From M3007 sp964481485 (GTDB lineage: Bacteria > Bacteroidota > Bacteroidia > Chitinophagales > Saprospiraceae), in NCBI GenBank assembly GCA_964481485.1, contig CAYZVM010000092.1, forward strand, positions 1 through 22,369: DNA of 22,369 nt, given 5' to 3'. The first letter of the stretch is position 1. Every line of letters begins with the position of its first letter. The notes beneath the pieces were generated by a model. It made no database searches. It worked only from the letters and a program-made list of their open reading frames with translations, and was not told the origin of the DNA. Positions 1-5,390 of the stretch are shown piece after piece. The position numbers were made by a program, and so were the translations under genes.

Positions 1-85
1 GGGAGGGGAGTCCACGACGTTGTCGCAGTACGCTCTACGTCTCCCCTCCCTTTTAGGGGAGGGGCCGGGGGTGGGGTTGAACGGG
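1..85. repeat. GC-rich dispersed repeat with hairpins, inside the debranching enzyme frame
   Basis: Bases 43-50 (CCCCTCCC) and 57-64 (GGGAGGGG) form a perfect 8-bp stem around the loop TTTTAG, followed by a G-rich run to about 78. Bases 1-10 (GGGAGGGGAG) are also the exact reverse complement of 41-50 (CTCCCCTCCC), so a 30-nt core at 11-40 is flanked by inverted arms. Such GC-rich palindromes are commonly dispersed in Bacteroidota genomes and often break assemblies. No second copy lies in this window, so its dispersed nature is inferred from type. The left boundary is unseen. Confidence 0.6.
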
Positions 86-968
86 GCGAGGGGTCGTGGG
101 TGGCGTTCCGTCGCACTATAAACTGCTCCCCCGCCAACATCAAATCCTGCAGAAACGAGTCGTCCGAACCTTCTGGCGCGAGGTTTCCCAAACGTTCCAA
201 TTCTTTGATTTTCAAAAGTTCAGGGTCGGCTTTCGCCATTTTTTCATCGGTAGAAAAAATCAGGTGCGCCTTCGCGCCGGGTTTCAGCACCACATCAATA
301 TTGAAAACGGAAAAACAGTCTTCGCGGAAATCGAGGCCGCGCTCCTGCTCTTTTTTGTATTCAAAATTCTTGAGCCAATGACGGCTCTCGACGAATTCGC
401 CCGAACTGAAATTGAAATACAAAGGCGGTGCGCCATAATGAGCGTACATCACATAACAGCCGTTTTGCAGCTTCATCCAGTAGTCTTCGAAGGAATTTTC
501 TTTTGACAAAGAATGATAATCGCGGTGGACGAACAGTGGCGTGAGACGCAGTTTGAACGTCGAATCGCCCGTGTTTTCGTACTCCACGACGGTGGTGTTC
601 GAGCCGTGCGCCATAAAAACTGTTTTCAGCAAATGGTGGCCGTGCGCCTCGAATTTCATACGTGGCAGGGGTTTTCGTTCAAAAAATTTGAAGTATTGAA
701 AACCCTGCGGATGCACCGCCCCGGGGTATTGATTCGAAGAAAGCCCGAACGCGCAGTCGCGGTTGAACACGATACATTCCTCCACTTTCGACACCATGAC
801 GGTGCGGGCGGTGGGCGGATTGAGCGAAGACACCAGCAACCCGTGATAGCGCCGCGTGTTTGCCCCAACGACGGTGGACGAGGCATACCCCCCGATACCG
901 TTGGCGACGAGCCACTCTTTCGAGGCGAGTTCGTTGAAGTCGGGTGGTGTATTTTTGAATGAGAGCAT
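1..968 (-). CDS. Glycogen debranching enzyme, N-terminal part (runs off the window)
   Basis: Reading leftward from the ATG at 968-966 the frame stays open to base 1. Residues about 15-45 carry the hallmark of the glycogen debranching N-terminal domain: a KEWLVANGIGGYASS stretch, then GANTRRYHGLLVSS. Known family members of this bacterial/archaeal type remove alpha-1,6 branches of glycogen (amylo-alpha-1,6-glucosidase) in the cytoplasm. The beta-rich N-domain is recognisable down to a segment ending EQFIVRR near base 108. In the family this is normally followed shortly by the catalytic (alpha/alpha)6 barrel. Here it is followed by about 35 low-complexity codons translated from a GC-rich repeat (bases 1 to about 85), read in frame without a stop. 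The catalytic domain is not in the window. Either the repeat is an in-frame insertion in a loop between domains, or the contig ends in it. The family call is secure; the structure of the full gene is not. Confidence 0.85.
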   Translation of the reverse strand, partial: MLSFKNTPPDFNELASKEWLVANGIGGYASSTVVGANTRRYHGLLVSSLNPPTARTVMVSKVEECIVFNRDCAFGLSSNQYPGAVHPQGFQYFKFFERKPLPRMKFEAHGHHLLKTVFMAHGSNTTVVEYENTGDSTFKLRLTPLFVHRDYHSLSKENSFEDYWMKLQNGCYVMYAHYGAPPLYFNFSSGEFVESRHWLKNFEYKKEQERGLDFREDCFSVFNIDVVLKPGAKAHLIFSTDEKMAKADPELLKIKELERLGNLAPEGSDDSFLQDLMLAGEQFIVRRNATHDPSPRSTPPPAPPLKGRGDVERTATTSWTPL

Positions 969-1004
969 GGTTTTATTTGTCTTTTTTGAAAACTGGCTTT
1001 TGTG

Positions 1005-1012
1005 TATTTTTG
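1005..1012 (+). promoter_or_regulatory. Bacteroidota-type -7 box upstream of the small protein/HNH pair
   Basis: TATTTTTG matches the Bacteroidota -7 consensus TAnnTTTG and sits 18 nt before the ATG at 1031. Upstream TTTG candidates at 985-988 and 976-979 give spacers of 16 and 25 nt, both off the usual 19-21, so only the -7 box is convincing. Confidence 0.5.
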
Positions 1013-1030
1013 CCGTAGAAAAATTTCAAA

Positions 1031-1270
1031 ATGGTTACTTACAGAGCCTTCGACGAGGTTATTGACTTTATCGCGTCCGGCCCGTCGCCGCAGGAAATAC
1101 TCGCGTTCAAACCTTCCGCATCCATGCAAAACCGTGTGGACGAATTGCTCGAAAAAAAGCGTGAGTCGGGTCTTTCAGAGTCAGAAGCTCGCGAAGTGGA
1201 GCAGTTTCTCATGGTCGAGCACATCATGCGACTTGCCAAAGCGCGGGCGCGTCAACGCCTCGCCGCATGA
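1031..1270 (+). CDS. Small conserved protein paired with an HNH nuclease
   Basis: This 79-aa protein begins with an ATG 18 nt after a good -7 box. It appears all-helical: an N-terminal segment (VTYRAFDEVIDFIASG), a phrase PSPQEILAFKPS, then a charged helix (RVDELLEKKRESGLSESEAREVEQF) and a basic, Ala/Arg-rich C-terminus. It has no signal peptide or membrane helix. Its last four bases (ATGA, 1267-1270) are the start of the HNH gene, so the two are translationally coupled. Small acidic/helical proteins of about 80 aa with the same EIL...KPS and LSxxE features are often found directly before HNH genes of this type (recollection, not searched). A role as partner, inhibitor or DNA-binding subunit of the nuclease is inference. 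No named family is claimed. Confidence 0.75.
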   Translation: MVTYRAFDEVIDFIASGPSPQEILAFKPSASMQNRVDELLEKKRESGLSESEAREVEQFLMVEHIMRLAKARARQRLAA

Positions 1271-1671
1271 GCCGCTACGTTCCAGAAAAGTTGCGATTGC
1301 TCGTCGCCGATCGGGCACAACATCGCTGCGAATACTGCAGCATACATGAGGATGAAACTTTCTTTTCTTTTCAAATTGACCACATCATCAGCCTCAAACA
1401 CGGCGGCGCGACGGTAGCCGAAAATCTCGCTTGGTCCTGCTACACTTGCAACAATGGCAAAGGCAGTGACGTGGGGACTGTTCTTTTGCCCGGCAAAACG
1501 TTCATCCGTCTTTTTAATCCGCGTGAGGATGTTTGGTCAGAACATTTTGAAATGGAGTCGGGAGTGATTTATGCTAAAAGTCCAATTGGCGAGGCAACTA
1601 TCAAAATTCTAAATCTCAATGAAGTAGAACGGATTATTGAGCGAAACAACTTGGCAGCAAATTATCCGTAA
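1267..1671 (+). CDS. HNH endonuclease
   Basis: This 134-aa protein has a full HNH core. C21-x2-C24 and C58-x2-C61 make the zinc-binding frame, D38-H39 open the beta-beta-alpha metal finger (IDHIISLKHGG), N53 is the middle Asn, and N62 in CNNGKGSD closes it. Known HNH nucleases nick or cut double-stranded DNA with one metal ion. The conserved C-terminal part (FNPREDVWSEHF, IGEATIKILNLN, E-R-I-I-E-R) is typical of a widespread stand-alone HNH family in cyanobacteria and Bacteroidota. Its biological role is not established as far as I know. It overlaps the upstream 79-aa gene by 4 nt, and its 3' end overlaps the converging DinB-like gene by 10 nt. No phage, restriction or homing-element genes lie nearby, so a domestic or defence role is equally open. 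Confidence 0.88.
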   Translation: MSRYVPEKLRLLVADRAQHRCEYCSIHEDETFFSFQIDHIISLKHGGATVAENLAWSCYTCNNGKGSDVGTVLLPGKTFIRLFNPREDVWSEHFEMESGVIYAKSPIGEATIKILNLNEVERIIERNNLAANYP

Positions 1672-2264
1672 GTCGTCTCCGGTATCACGTCTTCGAGTCG
1701 AACGCTTGGCCCGTTTTTCTTGTATTTCAAAGTCGAAGGCGCCACACCCAAGTCCTCATCCACTTGAATTTCAGGGAAATAAACTTCCAAGCCCATGCGA
1801 ATCATGGCGAGGTGATGCACGGCGTGGTCGAAAGCATATTGCAATTCGCGCCCCATGCTCGACATATACACCGGGCGTTGGACGTGGGCGACAACTTCGT
1901 CAGAAAATTCGCTTTCCACGTTGAGCCATTGATGCTCGTCCTGCCGCTTCACCGTGTCGGCGATGTAGTCGAGCACAGCCAACGCGACGCGGGGCTTCTC
2001 GCTCAGGGCGGGGTTACGCTTGCGGCTGCTGTAATCCACTCGCGCCGACAACGTACCGTCGAACAGGCAGGTGTAAAACTCAAGGATGTGCCGGAAATGC
2101 TGCCCGATCGTGCTGCCATGAAATAGCGGAAGCGGGCGAGTGAACGTGGCATCGTCGAGGCATTCGAGCAGGCCGGCCATTTGCGCGGCGATGAGGATTG
2201 TCCCTTGTTTGGCGTTCATGACTTCGTCTTCTTTTTCGTTGACAGAGAATGAATTATTTGTCAT
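1662..2264 (-). CDS. DinB-like superfamily protein
   Basis: This is a 200-aa protein from the ATG at 2264. The frame stays open 49 codons further up, but that stretch is the conserved upstream module and is not protein-like; a later ATG at 2219 is also possible. The DinB four-helix-bundle pattern is visible: an early His pair in GQHFRHILEFY (H56, H59) and the helix DHAVHHLAMIRMG (H147, H150, H151). These give the usual three-His metal site. Known relatives bind a divalent metal and include thiol-dependent transferases such as YfiT and BshC-linked proteins, but most are of unknown substrate. No signal peptide is seen. The 3' end overlaps the HNH gene tail-to-tail by 10 nt. The substrate cannot be named. 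Confidence 0.8.
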   Translation of the reverse strand: MTNNSFSVNEKEDEVMNAKQGTILIAAQMAGLLECLDDATFTRPLPLFHGSTIGQHFRHILEFYTCLFDGTLSARVDYSSRKRNPALSEKPRVALAVLDYIADTVKRQDEHQWLNVESEFSDEVVAHVQRPVYMSSMGRELQYAFDHAVHHLAMIRMGLEVYFPEIQVDEDLGVAPSTLKYKKNGPSVRLEDVIPETTYG

Positions 2265-2280
2265 GTGGAGCGATCTTTTG

Positions 2281-2352
2281 AATTTGATGAGGCAAAGGTC
2301 GGGGGCAGGGGCGAGGGGAATTTTTACCTGTGTTACATTTGGGAAAAAACTT
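2281..2352 (-). promoter_or_regulatory. Upstream module of the DinB-like gene, shared with the GH63 gene
   Basis: Bases 2281-2352 align without gaps to 5121-5192. The outer ends are near-identical (AATTTGA...AGGCAAA on the left, TTACATTTGGGAAAAAACTT on the right) while the middle differs. In each case the block begins 14-16 nt before the start codon of a leftward gene. Read leftward, both contain a near -7 box (GACCTTTG here, consensus TAnnTTTG with one mismatch). This suggests a common promoter/operator or a duplicated leader. Confidence 0.5.
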
Positions 2353-2376
2353 AAAAAAGTGAGGCAATAACTGCCT
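2353..2376 (-). terminator. Probable intrinsic terminator of the GH63 gene
   Basis: Read leftward, a 5-bp stem AGGCA/TGCCT (2376-2372 with 2366-2362) with a 5-nt loop is followed by CAC and a run of T (2358-2353). It lies about 19 nt after the GH63 stop codon. The stem is short, so it is a weak or partial terminator. Confidence 0.4.
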
Positions 2377-2394
2377 GTCACCACCTCGCTTGCG

Positions 2395-5106
2395 TTACCC
2401 CAACTCCCCAATCAACGCCGCCACCACACCCGTCCAGCCCGTTTGATGGCTCGCGCCCACACCCCGCGCCGTGTCGCCGTGGAAATATTCGTAAAACAAA
2501 ACGAGGTCTTGAAAATGCGGGTTTTCAGCGTAAATCGTGTCGTGCCCGTTCACAGGTCGATGACCGTTTTCGTCTTTTTCAAAAATCGAAATCAAACGCT
2601 GCGACAGAGCATCGGCCACTTCCGAAAGGCACATCTGTTGGCCGCTGCCGGTTGGAAATTCGATCGTGTATTCCGTCCCGTAAAACTTCCCGTACTCACG
2701 CAACGCCTTGATAAGCAGGTAATTCATCGGCATCCAGACAGGGCCGCGCCAGTTGGAGTTGCCGCCAAAAAGACCGGTGCTGCTCTCGGCAGGTTCGTAT
2801 TTCAGGCCAAATTCCTGCCCCGCGATTTGCACCGAATAGCCGCCCTCATGCACTTTTGAAATAGAGCGAATGCCGCCTGGCGAGAGAAATTCATTTTCAT
2901 CCAACATCGCGTGCAGCAGACGGCTCAACCTTTCTTGCGGGATGAGCGAGAGCAAAATGTCGCCGTTCATGGGGGCTTCGTCGAGCACGAGGTAGTCGCC
3001 GTTGTCGGTCCTATATTTTTGGAACCAACGCAGGCGGCTGGTAAAATCGGGCAGTTTTTCCAACTTGTCTTTGGGCAAAACATAAGCCGCGAAAAGGGTG
3101 GAAAGCCCGACCAATGACCTCGCTTTCAACGGAATGTACTCGCCATTGGGCAGGCCAAGAATATCGTAGAAAAAGCCTTCCATTTCGTCCCAAGCCCCCG
3201 TCCAGTCGTGACCGATGCGGTTGAGACTTTCGGCGATATAGACGAAATGCTCAAAAAACTTGGTCGCCACATCCTCAAAAGTCGGGTCGTGCTGGGCGAT
3301 TTCGAGCGCCATTTCGAGCATATTGAGGCAATACATGCCCATCCACGCCGTGCCGTCGGCCTGTTCGAGATAGCCGCCGCCGGGGATTTGATTCGAGCGG
3401 TCGAACACGCCGATGTTGTCCAGACCGAGAAAGCCGCCCTCGAACACGTTGTTGCCTTTATGGTCTTTTCGATTGACCCACCACGTGAAGTTGATGAGCA
3501 GTTTTTGGAAAACCCGCTTGAGAAAGTCAATGTCAGCGCGTCCGGTTTGCTCCTTGTCCATTTTGAAAACCTGCAAACACGACCATGCGTGTACGGGCGG
3601 GTTCACGTCGCCGAAAGCCCATTCGTAGGCGGGCAACTGTCCGTTGGGGTGCATGTACCACTCGCGCAGAAACAGAATCAGTTGATTTTTAGCGAATTCC
3701 GCGTCCACCATCGCGAGCGGTACGCAGTGGAAAGCCAGGTCCCAGGCGGCGTACCAGGGGTATTCCCACTTGTCGGGCATGGAGATGATGTCCTCATTGT
3801 TGAGCGTGCGCCAGTGGGAATTTCGGCCTGTCTTGCGGCTTTCGGGCGGCGGGAGTTGGCCGGGGTCGCCGTCGAGCCAGCGCGGCATGTCTATGTTGAA
3901 ATACTGCTTCGACCAGAGCATTCCGGCGAGGGCTTGGCGCTGGATATTTCGTTGCTCGTTATTATTTGTTGGTTGTTGGTTCGCAGAGTTGACGGCGATT
4001 TTTTCGTAAAATATGTCAGCCTCATTTTTCCGCTCTACGAAAATTTTGTCAAAACCTTTTCCGAACGGCGTTTTCAAAGCCTTCTTCGAGAGGCGGAATT
4101 GGAATTCAGCCATACTCCCACCTTCCACTTTTATCTGATAAAGCGGGCTGAATTTTGTCCCCTCGGTTTTGCCTTCCAGAAAGCCGAAGTTGTTGGTCGT
4201 CAAAGCCGTGTGGAAAGCGTCTTTCACGAAAGGTCCCGATTCATCGGGATTGGGCTGGTTCCAAAGTCGTTCGCGGTTGGTTTCATTTTCGGTAAAAAGA
4301 AGCCTGTTGGCCGTTTGGAAGTAAAAATGATAGTCGCCGAGTTTTTCATGGGAAAGCGAAACGTGCCTCCAATTCTCCGAAAGTTTCAAACTCTCGGAAA
4401 GTTCGCCAAGACGAATACTTGGCTTCTCCTTCATCAACCCGAACGACCACAAATTCCGAAACCAGAGCGTGGGCAACAGCCAAAGGTCGGCGCTTTCAGA
4501 GCCGCGATTATGGGCGGTGATTTTGATGAGCAGGTCGTCTTCGTCGGCTTTGGCGTATTCTGTAAACACGTCCCAATATTTGTTTTCATCAAAAATACCC
4601 GTGTCGAGGAGTTCATATTCAGGCTGTTCCCGGCCTCGCCAGCCGTTTTCGCGCACGAGGTCGGCGTAGGGAAATTCCGCCTGCGGGTATTTGTACAGAT
4701 GTTTCATGTACGCGTGCGTGGGCGTGTTGTCGAGGTAGTAGTAGAGTTCCTTCACGTCTTCGCCGTGATTGCCTTCGCTGCCGGTGAGGCCGAAAAGGCG
4801 CTCTTTGAGGATGGGGTCTTTCCCGTTCCAGAGGGCGACGGCGAAACAAAGGCGCTGCTGCTCGTCGGAGATGCCCGCGATACCGTCTTCGCCCCAGCGA
4901 TAGACGCGGGAGCGGGCGTGGTCGTGCGGGAAAAAATCCCAAGCCGTGCCGCTGGGCGAGTAGTCTTCGCGGACGGTACCCCATTGGCGCTCAGAGAGAT
5001 AAGGCCCCCAGTGGAGCCAGTTTTTTTTGCCGGAATAGTGTTCTTGCAGACGAGTTGATTCGAGATTGGGAATTGGCGATTGGGATTTGATGGCTTTATT
5101 TTTCAT
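2395..5106 (-). CDS. GH63 family (MGH1-like) glycoside hydrolase
   Basis: This is a 903-aa protein from the ATG at 5106. The frame can be extended 8 codons to a TTG at 5130, but that start falls inside the conserved upstream module. No signal peptide is seen, so it should be cytoplasmic. The N-terminal third has a beta-rich domain opening with a NWLHWGPYLSERQWGTVRED block. The C-terminal two thirds form the (alpha/alpha)6 barrel typical of GH63, with ADGTAWMGMY (D584 region) and NWRGPVWMPMNYL (W786-R-G-P). Known GH63 enzymes hydrolyse alpha-glucosidic bonds (processing glucosidase I, E. coli YgjK) or mannosylglycerate/glucosylglycerate. This ~900-aa bacterial branch has no settled substrate that I know of. 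Its neighbour beyond the HNH pair is a debranching enzyme, hinting at alpha-glucan or compatible-solute metabolism, but this is inference. Confidence 0.85.
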   Translation of the reverse strand: MKNKAIKSQSPIPNLESTRLQEHYSGKKNWLHWGPYLSERQWGTVREDYSPSGTAWDFFPHDHARSRVYRWGEDGIAGISDEQQRLCFAVALWNGKDPILKERLFGLTGSEGNHGEDVKELYYYLDNTPTHAYMKHLYKYPQAEFPYADLVRENGWRGREQPEYELLDTGIFDENKYWDVFTEYAKADEDDLLIKITAHNRGSESADLWLLPTLWFRNLWSFGLMKEKPSIRLGELSESLKLSENWRHVSLSHEKLGDYHFYFQTANRLLFTENETNRERLWNQPNPDESGPFVKDAFHTALTTNNFGFLEGKTEGTKFSPLYQIKVEGGSMAEFQFRLSKKALKTPFGKGFDKIFVERKNEADIFYEKIAVNSANQQPTNNNEQRNIQRQALAGMLWSKQYFNIDMPRWLDGDPGQLPPPESRKTGRNSHWRTLNNEDIISMPDKWEYPWYAAWDLAFHCVPLAMVDAEFAKNQLILFLREWYMHPNGQLPAYEWAFGDVNPPVHAWSCLQVFKMDKEQTGRADIDFLKRVFQKLLINFTWWVNRKDHKGNNVFEGGFLGLDNIGVFDRSNQIPGGGYLEQADGTAWMGMYCLNMLEMALEIAQHDPTFEDVATKFFEHFVYIAESLNRIGHDWTGAWDEMEGFFYDILGLPNGEYIPLKARSLVGLSTLFAAYVLPKDKLEKLPDFTSRLRWFQKYRTDNGDYLVLDEAPMNGDILLSLIPQERLSRLLHAMLDENEFLSPGGIRSISKVHEGGYSVQIAGQEFGLKYEPAESSTGLFGGNSNWRGPVWMPMNYLLIKALREYGKFYGTEYTIEFPTGSGQQMCLSEVADALSQRLISIFEKDENGHRPVNGHDTIYAENPHFQDLVLFYEYFHGDTARGVGASHQTGWTGVVAALIGELG

Positions 5107-5120
5107 TGCCTCGTTTTTTA

Positions 5121-5192
5121 AATTTGACAAGGCAAAAGTGCGGGTGTGATGATTGGCGGAAGTTTACGCGGGTAACATTTGGGAAAAAACTT
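5121..5192 (-). promoter_or_regulatory. Upstream module of the GH63 gene, shared with the DinB-like gene
   Basis: This is the second copy of the module described at 2281-2352. The copy's left end lies 14 nt from the GH63 ATG. Read leftward, CACTTTTG (5140-5133) is one mismatch from the Bacteroidota -7 consensus, and the far end reads AAGTTTTTTCCCAAATGTTA. The equal internal spacing in both copies argues for a functional promoter/operator rather than chance AT-richness. Confidence 0.5.
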
Positions 5193-5390
5193 CTTTTGCC
5201 CAATACCGACCAGCGTGTTCTCCCACCTCGAAACCTCTGTTCTGCAAATTCTCCCGCTCGCCGAGTTCTGCGTACGATAAAAGACATTTCGGTCATCGCT
5301 TTGCCAATGAAAATAAAAGGCGGGAGCGGCGGACCGCTGCGGATTGTGGCGAACTTTCAGCAATAAAAACGCACCGGACGGCTCAAAAAC
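5193..5390. other. Intergenic stretch between the GH63 and TPR genes
   Basis: No convincing gene is present on either strand; the short open frames here overlap each other and lack protein-like composition. The only structure seen is a short hairpin at 5325-5338, listed separately. Confidence 0.5.
5311..5338 (-). terminator. Possible weak terminator after the TPR gene
   Basis: Read leftward, AGCGG-tccg-CCGCT (5338-5325) is followed, after a short GC stretch, by a T-rich run (CCTTTTATTTT). It lies about 53 nt downstream of the TPR gene stop. The T-run does not directly abut the stem, so confidence is low. Confidence 0.3.

Noticed and set aside
2265..2411. 49-residue N-terminal extension of the DinB-like protein
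   Set aside because: These codons cover the terminator of the GH63 gene and the shared upstream module; their translation has no family similarity.
3208..5058. 616-codon open frame on the + strand
   Set aside because: It lies wholly antisense to the GH63 gene, which has clear family motifs. The translation is rich in Val, Phe and Arg without domain features, as expected of a complementary-strand shadow in GC-rich DNA.
5107..5130. TTG start for the GH63 protein at 5130
   Set aside because: It lies inside the conserved upstream module shared with the DinB-like gene. The ATG at 5106 begins right after the module and fits better.
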